Below, one piece after another: positions 36,110-46,130 of a stretch of DNA of 64,000 bases. Origin of the DNA: Cymbidium sinense (taxonomy: Eukaryota; Streptophyta; Magnoliopsida; Asparagales; Orchidaceae); the NCBI GenBank assembly GCA_021442155.1, contig CM038215.1, forward strand, positions 279,670,413 to 279,734,412, read 5' to 3'. Within the stretch, counting starts at the first letter, position 1, and every line of letters begins with the position of its first letter. The position numbers and the translations under genes were made by a program. The notes under the pieces are model-generated. The model saw nothing but the letters and a program-made list of their open reading frames with translations. It had not been told where the DNA came from and searched no databases.

Positions 36110-37635
36110 CTTTTAATTTTATGGAGTCGCTACATGAATCCTTTGTCTCCATTGTGTCCTATAATGTGTCAAATTCTCATTTAATTCAAGTATACTAATG
36201 TCATTTTTATACATCTTAACCAAGTCTTTTAGTCTACTCCACCTTTCTTAACATAAGGAAAATCTAATGCTACTCTTCTAACCGTCATGGACCGATGCTT
36301 TATGTGGCAAAACCATTTAAGACTCTTTCTAATCTTATCGCCATCGGAACTACAATTTTTCCCAAACATACTCATTTCGCATTTTATCTCTAAGAGTAAA
36401 GCCACTCATCCACTTGAGCATCCTCATCTTTGTAACACTTAACTTAGTCTTATGCTTATCTTTTATTGGCCAACATTCTGCACCATAAGTCATTGCAGGT
36501 CTTACTACCATCTTATAAAATTTTTCCTTAAGTTTAAATTGAACTTTTCTATCACAATGACGGATGCATTCCTCCACTTCAACCATCCAACTTGAATTCT
36601 ACTAATAACATCTTCATCTATTTTACCATCATTTTGAACAATAGAGCCTAAATATCTAAATCACTTACTCTTATTAATGACTTGTTCACCTAATGTCACG
36701 ATACTACTACTAGAACTTCTATAACTAAAATTACACTCCATATATTCAGTTTTAGATCTACTTGAACGAAAACTTTTAGACTCTAATGTTGACCTCCATA
36801 ATTCAAGTTTCTCTTGGACTCTCTCTCGGCTTATCAACAAGAAGAATGTCATCAGCAAAAAGCATACACCAATGTACATCTTCCTGTAAATGCCTAGTAA
36901 GAACATTCATAACTAAAGTAAAAGATAAGGGCTTAAAGCTGATCCTTGATGTAATCCAATTGAAATAGAAAAATATTTTGTCAATCTCCTTATGTTTGGA
37001 CACAAGTAACAGCTCTAGTATACATATCCTTAATGACTTGAATTTATTTATTTATAAAATTTTCATTTCTAAATTAGTTGGCATGATTGACACAAAATTT
37101 ACTAAATTTAGTACCAGATAATCCTGAAAATCCAACTTTTGTGCCTTCAAGGATTTCAAAATAGCAGCATAGTATGTCAATAACTTGAAGGTGCTGTTTG
37201 GGATCACTTTTGTTTTTTAATTTTTGTTTTATGTTTTATGTTTTTATTTTGTTTTGTTTCAATTTAAAATATATTTAGTGGTTATTATTTTTTTTAAAAA
37301 ATTATTCTAAACATTTAAAAATTATTTTGAGTATTTTTTTAAAATAATATTATTTAATTTTGAAAATAAAAAATGCTAAAAATAAATGTTTTTAAAAATA
37401 GTATACAAATAAAAATAAAAAGTACAACACAATCCCTTGTTAGAAAATGAACAGTTTTCGATCTCAAAATTATTTTAGCGATGCAGTGTTTAAGAATTTA
37501 ACTACCATTTTAGAATTTCCAAGAAAGCTACTGCTCTCTTGATTACTCGGTTTTTATTTGCAGGATTCGTTGGTTGAGACTGCCAAGGAGCAGGCCAGTT
37601 CTTTGAGCAATATGATTGCGCAGGCTACCAAGTAG
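23074..37635 (+). CDS. AP1S: AP-1 adaptor complex sigma (small) subunit, seven exons
   Basis: The product would be the small subunit of the AP-1 clathrin adaptor, which with gamma, beta and mu subunits selects cargo and builds clathrin-coated vesicles at the trans-Golgi network. Seven coding exons can be joined: 23074-23076, 28012-28098, 33260-33351, 33437-33542, 33615-33650, 33733-33819 and 37564-37635. The conceptual protein is 160 residues (family about 161). Landmarks are [13 protein letters not shown] near residue 10, RGPKLCNF near 42, [11 protein letters not shown] near 62, [12 protein letters not shown] near 81, [24 protein letters not shown] near 110, and a C-terminal AQATK. Introns 1, 2 and 6 are 4.9, 5.2 and 3.7 kb and full of mobile elements; introns 3-5 are under 90 bp. 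Two junctions are odd: a weak acceptor before exon 3, and a one-base loss at the exon 4 end that needs a shifted donor. It is either a working gene with atypical splicing or an early pseudogene. Confidence 0.85.
23126..23255. mobile_element. Very short hairpin MITE-like element
   Basis: AAGGTGTTTGG (23186) and CCAAACACCCCTT (23243-23255) are inverted and bracket about 45 bp. The inner and left-flanking text repeats GGATTTAC in both orientations (23126-23180). It lies 50-180 bp inside intron 1 of the AP-1 sigma gene. Probably a tiny non-autonomous DNA transposon. Confidence 0.6.
23330..23945 (+). repeat. Dispersed repeat, plus-strand copy of 8785-9375
   Basis: Reverse-complement match to 8785-9375, in the same order throughout. 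The GC-richer first half (23330-23560) holds a short open frame without recognisable domain. The element lies inside AP-1 sigma intron 1. Confidence 0.6.
23946..27120. other. AP-1 sigma intron 1 middle part, no gene; internal direct duplication
   Basis: Blocks near 23985-24110 and 25425-25550 resemble each other (TTGCCCATG..., GAACACATA.TCTATGAT-like text), about 1.4 kb apart, so they may be terminal repeats of an old element or a local duplication. The minus-strand ORF at 25671-25883 and the ORFs near 26329-26784 show no known domain. A short tandem duplication, CAGAATACCGTTCTTTTG, occurs at 26331 and 26350. Confidence 0.45.
27121..27363. mobile_element. MITE family 2, copy 1 (long TIR, GATTTACATACAT...)
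   Basis: Begins GATTTACATACATGCCACAC and ends with the inverted counterpart near 27300-27363. A TA microsatellite (27171-27200) has expanded inside it. Similar copies occur at 28158, 44344, 45647, 50919 and 58300. It lies in AP-1 sigma intron 1. Confidence 0.75.
28012..28098 (+). CDS. AP1S: AP-1 sigma exon 2
   Basis: 29 codons beginning [20 protein letters not shown]. Preceded by a T-rich tract and TTCAG (acceptor at 28010-28011), followed by GTGCAC (donor). Frame-preserving at both ends. Confidence 0.9.
28158..28381. mobile_element. MITE family 2, copy 2 (plus a partial copy after it)
   Basis: Begins GATTTACATGCATACCACCT, with the family interior (TATCACATCA.., TTTTAAAGT) and a degraded inverted end near 28340-28381. 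Another partial left end follows at about 28435-28530. Both lie 60 bp and more into AP-1 sigma intron 2. Confidence 0.65.
29880..31000. repeat. AT-rich block with inverted GCTCGAG-type motifs, putative transposon remnant
   Basis: Text near 29925-30000 (GGCTCGAGCTTGAGC) and near 30850-30990 (CGAGCTTGTTTATTTACTAA, CCGAGTTGTTCATC) looks loosely inverted, as in some non-autonomous plant elements. Ends could not be fixed. It lies within AP-1 sigma intron 2. The flanking part 28600-29880 shows no recognisable feature. Confidence 0.3.
31640..32055 (+). repeat. Dispersed repeat, matches 60940-61300
   Basis: Direct match in order to 60940-61300, including CATTTGGGTTCA, CATTTTATGGCATKTGAACC, ATAATTTGGTTGCT and GGTTAAAAG. 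The copies are clearly diverged. This copy is in AP-1 sigma intron 2; the other follows the last dirigent relic. The ORF at 31169-31423 just before it has no recognised domain. Confidence 0.6.
33260..33351 (+). CDS. AP1S: AP-1 sigma exon 3
   Basis: Codes [20 protein letters not shown], then [10 protein letters not shown] plus two bases of the next Arg codon. The required acceptor is GGGAAG (33254-33259), poor because it lacks a pyrimidine run. A better-looking acceptor, TTTGCAG, ends 28 bases upstream (about 33231) but would shift the frame and reach a stop at once. Donor at 33352. Confidence 0.85.
33437..33542 (+). CDS. AP1S: AP-1 sigma exon 4, with shifted 3' end
   Basis: Codes [20 protein letters not shown], then [15 protein letters not shown]. 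Acceptor is TGACAG. The consensus-like donor GTAAGT (33545) would leave the exon out of frame with exon 5, because one base is missing compared with the usual F-G-S ending. Using the GTGTAA donor two bases upstream restores the frame and gives F-A-V-C instead of F-G-S-V-C. Confidence 0.85.
33615..33650 (+). CDS. AP1S: AP-1 sigma exon 5 (36-bp exon)
   Basis: Twelve codons, [12 protein letters not shown], bounded by TTCTCCAG and GTGACA. This is a highly conserved block of the sigma fold. Confidence 0.9.
33733..33819 (+). CDS. AP1S: AP-1 sigma exon 6
   Basis: 29 codons beginning [20 protein letters not shown] and ending IIAAQ, bounded by CTTACAG and GTACCA. Conserved over the whole length. Confidence 0.92.
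34520..35450. repeat. 5 kb dispersed repeat, copy C (partial)
   Basis: Matches copies A and B over two blocks: 34525-34800 (A 3065-3330) and about 34860-35440 (A 4170-4760; B 40770-41400), with the middle missing. It lies inside AP-1 sigma intron 6, so it was inserted or copied into the gene. AT-rich, no coding motif. Confidence 0.6.
35614..35678. repeat. (AT)n microsatellite, about 65 bp
   Basis: Uninterrupted AT dinucleotides in AP-1 sigma intron 6, directly upstream of a LINE fragment. Confidence 0.98.
35690..35935 (+). mobile_element. Plus-strand LINE fragment (region upstream of RT)
   Basis: Translation with frame changes gives [28 protein letters not shown] and FIDKLF, which recalls the segment between endonuclease and RT of plant L1 LINEs (VRCIKDxxGxVLVxExxI). 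It is the same region seen in the LINE at about 1085-1130. Its orientation is opposite to the LINE that starts at 36068. Confidence 0.5.
36068..37090 (-). mobile_element. 5'-truncated minus-strand LINE with (TTG)n tail
   Basis: Read on the minus strand, RT text runs from about 37080 (IKDMYT) through [14 protein letters not shown] near 36870 (intact FADD box), [20 protein letters not shown] near 36760, then [19 protein letters not shown] and MRMLKWM near 36520-36420. The 3' end is a 13-copy TTG tail (36069-36110 as ACA on the plus strand). Frameshifts separate the blocks, so it is dead, but it is better preserved than the LINE at 0.6-2.7 kb. It lies in AP-1 sigma intron 6, antisense to the gene. 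Confidence 0.8.
37197..37438. mobile_element. MITE family 1, copy 2
   Basis: Begins TTTGGGATCACTTTTGTTTT, shares the interior AAAATTATTTTGAGTATTTT with the copy at 22551, and ends in a degraded inverted repeat (CACAATCCC). It lies 125 bp upstream of AP-1 sigma exon 7. Confidence 0.7.
37564..37635 (+). CDS. AP1S: AP-1 sigma exon 7 and stop
   Basis: 23 codons, [20 protein letters not shown] followed by ATK and TAG. Acceptor is TATTTGCAG. It lies 3.7 kb beyond exon 6. The following 150 bp, with TTTGTG and TTGTAA-type text, is the probable 3' UTR; copy B of the 5 kb repeat begins right after it. Confidence 0.92.
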   Translation, partial: DSLVETAKEQASSLSNMIAQATK

Positions 37636-37921
37636 AGGAGGAATTCATGGTTTCATTGATGTTCGATATACCATATTGTTTGTGTCCAAATTTCTACTTT
37701 AACAGTTTTTTATCTTTGTGGGTTATTGTAATCATTAGTGAAGACTCTTTGATTCTGCTTGATTTCTAAAATTTAATTTTGAGAATGATAATATAGTTAT
37801 ATTTGATAGAAAATAGTAGTTAAGTCCTATGATTTTCACCATTTTTTACAATTTTATCAATGTGAGACTCATTATAAATGCATTCATGTTTTGCTAAATA
37901 TATTTTGAGGTTCATTTGCTT

Positions 37922-37924
<3 letters not shown>

Positions 37925-37999
<75 letters not shown>
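37925..37999. repeat. (AT)n microsatellite, about 75 bp
   Basis: Uninterrupted AT dinucleotides near the left edge of the extra block in copy B. Confidence 0.98.
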
Positions 38000-38001
<2 letters not shown>

Positions 38002-39110
38002 CACAAAATTAGTATTCTTGTATACTTTGTTCTAGTTTTAAAAATTAAGTTAAATTTAGTAAACTTTATATAAATGCCAATGCACATTCATGGTTTTAGG
38101 GGTTGGTGGGTTACCTGAAAAAGAAATGCTATGTAAATAAAATATAGTGTAAAATAAATATAGAGTATTATGAATATTTTATAATTATTTGGTTAAAATT
38201 TTATAAATATAGGGGTTTGTATTTTTTTATTTGATAAAGTGAATGTAATATAATATATTTGATTATGATTGATAGGTATGGTGGTAAGTAATGAACGGCA
38301 ATTAGTGATAGTGGGGTTGGTATTGGCGGTAATGGTTAGAGTAGGAAGTAGCAGTGATTAAAACTATATGATGATAGTTAAGGAAGTAATGGTTAAGGTG
38401 GTGATTGATGATTGGTGTTATTGGGTGGTAATGATGACCAAATAGTGTGAGTGATGCTGTTTGCAGAGGTGAGTGGTGGGTCGTAGCCAATGGTGAGCAG
38501 TGATGGCATTTGGCTGCATGGGTGGTGGTGTATTTACCGCCGGTAATGGTGGTGGTGATCGAATCGACGGGTGAGATGGTGATGGGTGATAGAGGTGTTT
38601 GATAGTCTTCACTTCACATTGAGCGGTGCAATTGAAATTCAAATTAATAAAAAATATTAAAATTATACATTGCAATCTAAATTAATCAAATCAAATGCCA
38701 TAATTTTCAAAATTCATGCATTCTAAATTTATTGCATTCATTTTGCAGCAAATAAATTGCTCAACAAACCCACAATTAAATACCATGCATAAGAAATATT
38801 TTTATCATGCATATTTTTTAATATAATTCAAATCAATGAGCTTACCTAGAGTAATTAGGCTAAATAGGTTTGTTACTAACACATTTAAATAGAATCATGA
38901 GTGTTACCTCAAATTTAGGAAATAGATTATTAGCAATGCGGGTCGTGCGGGATTTGATCGAGTTGTAGCTTCGTGCTAGTTGCTTCATAAAATTTTAGAT
39001 TTCGCTTGCAAAATGGGTAACCAAATGGTACTGTAACATAGCATATGCTGCATCGCGGGGCCGTTCCAAACGGACTCTTAATCTCTTTAGAAAATTATTT
39101 CATAGTAATT
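38000..39110. repeat. Insert specific to copy B, with a GGT/GAT-rich degenerate tract
   Basis: Absent from copy A. The part 38270-38600 is rich in GGTGGT and GATGGTG text on the plus strand, resembling the GC-richer tract inside the LTRs at 61.6-62.0 and 63.15-63.48 kb. Minus-strand ORFs here (38302-38490, 38418-38675) are His/Pro-rich composition products. Near 39050-39080 a GC-rich phrase (CCGTTCCAAACGGAC) contains a short palindrome. Confidence 0.45.
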
Positions 39111-42100
39111 TAGATCATATATAATGTTTGGTTTAATCGTAGGATACATAACATTAAATTATTATCAGTAATTAATATCAATTAATCATCAAACTTAAAA
39201 GTAATTTTAATAAATTTAATTTGAATGCAATTTAAACATTTTCATCCCATCAATAAAAAAAGTTTGTGATATCTATAATAATGGAGTAATTTTTTTAACG
39301 GGAATAAATTAATAATTTTAAGAATATCATTAATATTTTTAATAGATATATAACTTTAATGACTAAAATTTTGATTATGGTTATAAAATGAATATATTTA
39401 TATAAGAAAAATAGATGACATAAGTTAAAATATCTTAAAATTTTGTAATCTTATTTATATAGGGCTAGACATGATTTTCTTTTTTTTATGGAATTTTCTT
39501 TTAATAACTTTAATTTTTCTTCTAAAACTTTTTTACTTGTGCATACAATGTGTGAAATTTTCATATGAATCTAAGATTATAATTTGTTATCAAGAATATT
39601 TTAGCATGTAAAAGTCTAATGATGGCATTTAAATGATCGATGTTAGGTAATAGTGGTTAATGATGGTGACTGATAGTGTTAAATATTAGATAAAAAGACT
39701 TAAAATTTTTTTAGAAAAGGTAATTGGTACATTAATAAATACTTTATCAATTGATAGTGGTTCTTAATGTAATATTATAGATTCCATTTGCAACCAGTCA
39801 TTCTATTTTTTTGGTTTATTCATTCCTGCTAGAGCTTGTTTATATTAGAAGTCACATTAAGGCATGCATGTTTCTTAGGTTTATTTATTTCATTGTGTGT
39901 GATTGTTAAAAAAAAAAATAAATTTAAAATCATTCAAATTCTCATTTTAATAAATTTATAATCAAATTAAGCATCTTAATAACATTATCCCATCAACATA
40001 AAATATTGTTTGATTTGAGTCCAACGAATCCAATCAAGCTCTTGAATTATAATTAGAAGTTTTAAAATGTTAATTGCAAGGTTAACTAATCTTTACAACT
40101 AGCATGTTTATAATCGAATTGAATAGCTTGTTTAGAGGAATCTAATGAGTTTAAGATCTCTCAAATTCAAAGTCATTAGTGCACGTAAATACAAAAAATA
40201 AAAGTTTGGCCACAAGAATTAATATGAACTATATAATTGAATTTTTTAAAATTTAAATTGATTTATCAAAATATTTCTCCCAAAATCTATAAATGCAAAC
40301 CCATTTTAACATAAAGAAAGTAGCTAAGAGCTAAGCTTAGAGAGTTTGAATATGACCTCTCATGATAAATCATCATTGACAACCACTGATGATTGTTATA
40401 GCCTTATTTATAGCCTTATTACCATCATATAACTATTGCAGCCTTATTATTTATTGATTGTTATGGCAAAACTTTGTACACTAAAAGATTAAGCAATCAC
40501 TTATGACTTCATAATCTCATTTTCTATAGTTGGAAACAAAAGTAGAGTTTCATTACTTCGTTCATAAAGTTGATTATTTTGATTAGGCTTGTCTTATTAA
40601 TTTTTTTAAAATTGTTCACATAAATTTTTGATATTTCCTATATTATTCACTATTATCTATGTGTTTACCGGATCTATGTTCATAGTTAAGATATTAAATT
40701 TCTTACATTTTGTACAATTTTTTTTGTCACTAACTCTTTAAGAGCCTATTTTTTTTTTTTCATATTATTAATAACTATAATCAATCATATAATGAATAAT
40801 TTTATCATAAGCTTGCATGGATTTTCCATTTAAGCTAATTTTGTAATAGACTCTATATAAACCTTAGTGTAATAAATAATACTTGACAAAATTGTCTTGA
40901 CTCTAAGAATAAACTAAATTAAAATTTTTATTAAACTCATTCTTAACTAATGAACATCTATGCATAGCTTTATGAGTCACACTCTTAAAAATAGTTATCT
41001 ATCTCACATTAAGTATTGAGCAGTAAAAATCATACTTTTAGTTACTAGGCATTTATACCTAGATGATAAAGTTGTTTAGTTTTAATGACAAAGTCATAAT
41101 CAAGTTCTTAATTAAAATAGTTTAACTTTCCTTTTATTTGCATAGAGACTATGACATTATGATTTTAGAAGTGTTTAGGTGAATTTAGCTAGCTACCATT
41201 TTCATATAAGATTATAAGCCAATGATGTTATTTCAAAGTGATATTTCAAGTTGTAAGTCCCTTACATATAAATATATATAATTTTGAGTTACTACTTAAG
41301 TCGTAGTTCTCACCTTAAATATAGTAATTTAGGATTGACTTTATTAATTGTAATTTTTCATGTTCTATTTCCTAGGTCATTTTTCTAATTCTATATCAAA
41401 GAAATGAATGCTCCAAAATTTTAAATAAAATTAATCATTTTTTAAAATATTAAAGCCTAATTGAGAGTACTTTTGAGCTTCTTAAAATCCCATAAACTTA
41501 CTCTTCCTCCTTTGACTTACAAATACAATCATGTTTGAAATTTAGAAATCACGTCTTTTAATAAACTTTAAATTCATAAAATTATTGTTTATCACTTCAA
41601 TCAAGAGTTCATAGAAGAGATGACCTCACTTAAGCATGTAATTAATTATAGGTGCTTGTTTTATGGAGAACTTATATTCAAAAGTATAATAAATCTAATT
41701 TAATTAATTGATATTAGAAAGAGGAAGATCTTCAATAACATAGACCTTAGATTCAAATGTTAATTTTTTTTATTTTTTAATTTGCAATAGAATAAAATTT
41801 TTTTCTTTTAAAATAAAATATTATTTTTTTATAGCACTTAGTTATAAAAATTCGTATATGTATTTATCCTTTGAACTTATAGCAATATACATATTATTTT
41901 TAACTTTTGAGGTAATGCAATTCTCTATGTTGATTCGCTAGATAAATATATCCATACTTATATATGTGGTATGTTCAATAATATTTAAAATAATCAAAAC
42001 TATAACCGAATTTAATCTCAAATTTGATAAAATTTTCAAACTTAAAAAATTTCATGATATAATATAATCAAAGCTGAAATTAAAAGTTTTTTTACCTTCT

Positions 42101-43330
42101 TTAAAAATAAAATTTAATTATCAAGCTCATATAAAATGCCCTATTCATGCATAATTATAATAAGCAGACTTATAAAGGCCATATCTCATAAATATTTGCT
42201 TTATGCTAGCCAAGATTCTAACTTTCCAAGATGGCTTATAAAGCAAAAAAGCTTATTTGATCAAATAAAGCTCCAAGACTAATAATTAATTAATTAATTA
42301 ATAAAAATTTTATCTTATAAAAATTTTAAAAAAATCATATTTCTTTTTGTCGTAGCTAATATAGCTAAGTTCATAATATAAATTATAAACTAGCTCCTCA
42401 TCAATTCAAATAATTGCATAACCACGATTTGAGGTTTATGCACCTTCATCCTCTACATAGATTTTTCCAATGTTAAAACATGATTGTTTCACTAAGTAGG
42501 CAATGTTGTTCTTGATTTAGAGTCTCATTATCAGCTATTATGAAAGTGTACATCTTGGAATCATTCCCACATACATCACAAAATCATTATTTGTTAGAAA
42601 ATTCTCGATAAGAACTATAAATAAGATCTTAATTTAGTGTGAATATCCAACACACGTAATTAAAATTGATGAGAGATGACAATATTTTTATGTGAAAAGC
42701 TCCAAAGGGGCAAAAAACTAGGAGATATAATCTAGTAAAAATAATCTCCAATATATCTAATGTTATAAAGTTTCACTCTTCTCTCAAAAGGAGAAGATTG
42801 GGTCAAGTACTCATTTATCTTTTGTTGCATAGAAGTTAGGCCACAACACCAAAAAAATAAAGCCTTGATAGACGTATATTGGTGGCTAGGCTATAAAAAC
42901 CACTAATGATAGTCAATAATGATTGCTAGTGGTGATAGGTGATAACTACTAATAATGGTTGACAATAATTATTAATAGTGGTTGGAGATGGTTGCTAGTA
43001 GTGGCTCGCTTTAAACTTTTAAGCTTAGCACCCTCATTTTATGGTGAGAATAAGGTCTAGTTTATTAAATTTTGTGAGGACGCTTTTGATAAATTTAGTC
43101 AAAATTTTAAAGCAATCCATGAGATGGTTCACATTGATTGATTCATGCATGATTGATAAAATTTTATATTGATATATCAATGCCATTATTTAAGTTAAAT
43201 AAAGAAAAGCCATTTATTGATTTGGGGTTTGGAAACTTAACTATGGATCATGTATTTATGTTGTTTAAATTTTTTTGAGTTGGCAAGAGCTTCTTAATTT
43301 AATTGCATCTTTAATTTATGCTATTTTAAT

Positions 43331-44343
43331 TGAGTTTTTCTAGATATTTCTGTTTGTACTTTATGATAGATTACTTTCTATAGCAATACTACAGAAACCA
43401 TAAAGGAAAAATAAAATATAAAAAGCATGAAAGCTTAGTGACTATACAAAATTTGAAAGACAAAATAAATTATATCTTGCAAAAAGATATCTCTGATAAA
43501 AATAATTTATCAATGATTTTTAATTTAAATACAAGTTCTCTTGCACCTAAAAGATATTACAAGCATGCAAAATTGTTGCCTAATTATTAAATTTAGTTGT
43601 CATTAAGGGTGAGTTTGGCATAGATTTTCAGTTGTTTTGTTTTTTAGAAAGCAACCATAGCTATGTTTACCTACTAGCTTTTATTATTTTTCATTAAATA
43701 TTGTAGTGAAAAGTTACTTTTAATAATCACGTTATTAATGTATGGTACTTGTCTAAAACTACTGTTTGAATTTTTCAAAAGGAAAATATTTGTGACATCA
43801 ACACCAATTTTAAAATTATTTTTCCCACAAGAGTTTTACAATCAACTTTACAAAGTCGCAAGCTCCAAAAGGATCCTAAGTGAGCTTTATTGTGATTTTA
43901 TCAAGCTACTTATTAAGAAACAAATTATTATGATCATGAATATAAATCAACAAGGGTCAGTGTTTAATTATTTTCTTTTTATAATGATATTTTAAAACTT
44001 TATTCAAGCTTATTTAATTTTATAATAAGACAGTTAGTTTCAATTAGTCTGATTTGTTAGAGCCTTAGAAGTTGTTACGGTCATGAATTTGAATACGCCT
44101 AAATCATAATAAAATTTCAACTTATGAATTTGAGTTGGTGCAAAAAAAAGTCAAAAAAAAATATATAATTAAATAAATATAAATGAGTATTGTATGAATA
44201 GGTATTAAGTTGCTCATTGAGTGTTGAATGTATTTATTCACTTTTAACTTTTGTTGAAAGTATAACTTTAATAATTAGATAATACTTTGTTATTTTATAT
44301 ATTAAATAATCTTTCAAAAATTTTAAAGTAAAAATTATAAGCG
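43331..44343. other. Intergenic DNA with short modules shared across the dirigent array
   Basis: The text 43430-43570 (CATGAAAGCTTAGTGACTAT.., CCTTGCACCTAAAAGATATTA) recurs at 58205-58290 and 58980-59070. The part 44075-44260 recurs at 47100-47290. The ORF at 43738-43995 has no recognised domain. These shared modules mark an old tandem duplication unit. Confidence 0.5.
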
Positions 44344-44588
44344 GGTTTATATACAAGCACACAATATTTATTTACTTATCTAACATCAAGTTTAAGATTC
44401 ATATACATAGTACTTAGTATTATAATCACATCAAAACATGTGAATGAATGGTGTATTTTATGCTAAAAAATTAATATTCAAAGACTTTTTGAAGTGATGA
44501 TAAAGATCTAAATGTTGTACTAGTAAATATTAAATTCTAAGTGCTAGATATGTAAATAAATAAGAATTATAAGGCACATATGTAAATC
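44344..44588. mobile_element. MITE family 2, copy 3
   Basis: Left end GTTTATATACAAGCACACAA, right end containing GATATGTAAATAAATAAGAA and TATGTAAATCCC, inverted with respect to each other. Diverged from the 50919 copy but close to the 58300 copy, in line with duplication together with the dirigent unit. Confidence 0.6.
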
Positions 44589-44989
44589 CCTCAAAATACA
44601 TTCAAAATTATTAAGAAAATAGGTAATCTCAAAATCAATAAAATAAGCAAAATATAAAGAACTCAAGATATTACTCACTACTAGAAATTTGAGGATCCAT
44701 TGCTTCTGGTCTTTATATAAATACATATAAAATATTTTATATAATTATAAGAAGTTTGAAATTATTTGGATATATATCTTGAGAGATGTTTTAAAGCACC
44801 TTATTAATTTAACATGCATGTATAAAAGTAAACCTCGAACAAATATGTCATCCTAGACTATTTAAAAAGTAAAATTGTACTTTAGTATTAGACATGTGTG
44901 TGTGTGATGAAATAAAGATCAAATACTAATTATTAGTGAATTAATAAAATCATATTTATAGGAAATTAAGGAAAAAAATCTTAAGATTT

Positions 44990-46130
44990 CTTTGTTCATA
45001 CCTTCATCTAGCTAAATCAATAGTATAAATTACAAGCAAGCTTCACATGATCCCAAACAACAAAAACACAACCAATAAACAACTATTGATCTTTCACAAC
45101 CTCCCAATCTCTAATGGGTTCCTAGTCCTTTTCTTATGCACTTTTCTTAGCCATCATTCTATTCTTCACTTTAGAATTCAACACTGACAACTACAAGGAA
45201 AATAATAAGAAATTATAATGTAACAAAAATTATTATAATTTACCTAGTGAAAATAAAAAAATATTGATCCATTTAGAATTTGTGTTAATGGATCTCTAAT
45301 GGTACAACCCTCTTCCATGGAGCCCCCTTGCTCCTCAGTCCATAGAGACCAAATGTAGCATTGGTGCTAAAATTTCATCATAGAGAAAAAAAGACAAGAA
45401 AATATCCGGTAAAAAAACCTAGCCCTATCCGAATTGAAGTAAAGAAATAATTTTTCTACAATTTCTCATTGGGGGAGTCCTGCACTAATATTGGCCATAA
45501 AAGGGCCAAGACATAACAAAAAGAAGTCAGGAAATTTTTACTCATTCGGAAGAGATGGCTATAAGAGGGTCTGATCCTTTAGTAGCTTGATAGTAGGAAG
45601 AGTCTGAAGGCCTAATTGCAGTGTCAAAAAAAAAAAAAAAAAAAGGGATTTACATACATACCACTCTAAACATATTAATTTACATATATAACATCACAAT
45701 CTTTTTATTTACTTATCCAATGCCTAAAGCTTTTAAACACGAAAAAATACCACATCAACAGATGTTTGATTAGTAAATAGAATGTTTGAAGTGTTAGATA
45801 TGTAAATTGAGATGCTTAGAATGCATGTGGGAGCATGTAAGTCAAATGCAAGTACTTCGTGAAAAAAAAAGGTTAAAGTGAATAAAATTTTCACAAGAAC
45901 AACAAGATATTACATATTTAAATTTGGTTATTTCTCTTTCATATATTTATCCTTTCTTTCATCATCTCTCAAATCTTTAAATCTTATTATTATTTATTGT
46001 TCGGCAAGAAGCTCGCTCACAATAATCGGTTCATTCTCATTCCTCTACGAAACAAATGAGTTGCATGTGGTGGGAGGGACGAGTCGCTTCAGTAATATGA
46101 ATATTATGTGGAGCTCAGCTTAGCTAACAC
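44990..46130 (+). pseudogene. Dirigent-like gene relic P1
   Basis: Dirigent proteins are small secreted beta-barrel proteins that steer radical coupling in lignan and related synthesis. Here the 5' leader and a signal-peptide-like stretch are recognisable by similarity to relic P2 (45005-45190 against 49280-49450). The central part is lost and replaced by unrelated DNA including a MITE (45647). An exon 2 fragment at about 46004-46090 reads SSLTIIGSFSFLYETNELHVVGGTSRF, the SxLTIxGxxxxxxxxxELxVVGGTGxF block of dirigents. The C-terminus is missing. Clearly dead. Confidence 0.7.
45647..45843. mobile_element. MITE family 2, copy 4, inside relic P1
   Basis: Begins GATTTACATACATACCACTC after an A-run and ends GCATGTAAGTC near 45843, with GTTAGATATGTAAATTGAGA at 45793 as the inverted inner part. 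Confidence 0.65.

Larger units (their letters stand above)
37795..43330. repeat. 5 kb dispersed/segmental repeat, copy B
   Basis: Starts about 160 bp after the AP-1 sigma stop and is colinear with copy A (163-5430). Unlike A it lacks the LINE but carries an extra 1.2 kb (about 37920-39110). A TAAT run is at 42285-42302. No coding motifs. The last 150 bp (43170-43320) also resemble 50750-50900 and 58010-58130, which follow dirigent relics. Confidence 0.6.

Noticed and set aside
36069..36110. Short regular repeats that might suggest a CRISPR-like or VNTR array
   Set aside because: Simple ACA trinucleotides without spacers, explained by a LINE tail. Other regular runs in the window are AT, CT or GAT microsatellites.
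35961..36152. Minus-strand ORF with a poly-Leu stretch
   Set aside because: The Leu run is the translated (TTG)n tail of the minus-strand LINE.
35690..37090. Twin-priming inversion of one LINE
   Set aside because: The inverted piece lies on the 3' tail side, not on the 5' side as twin priming would produce.
38302..38675. His/Pro-rich minus-strand ORFs
   Set aside because: Degenerate trinucleotide-like tract; no domain and no conserved frame.
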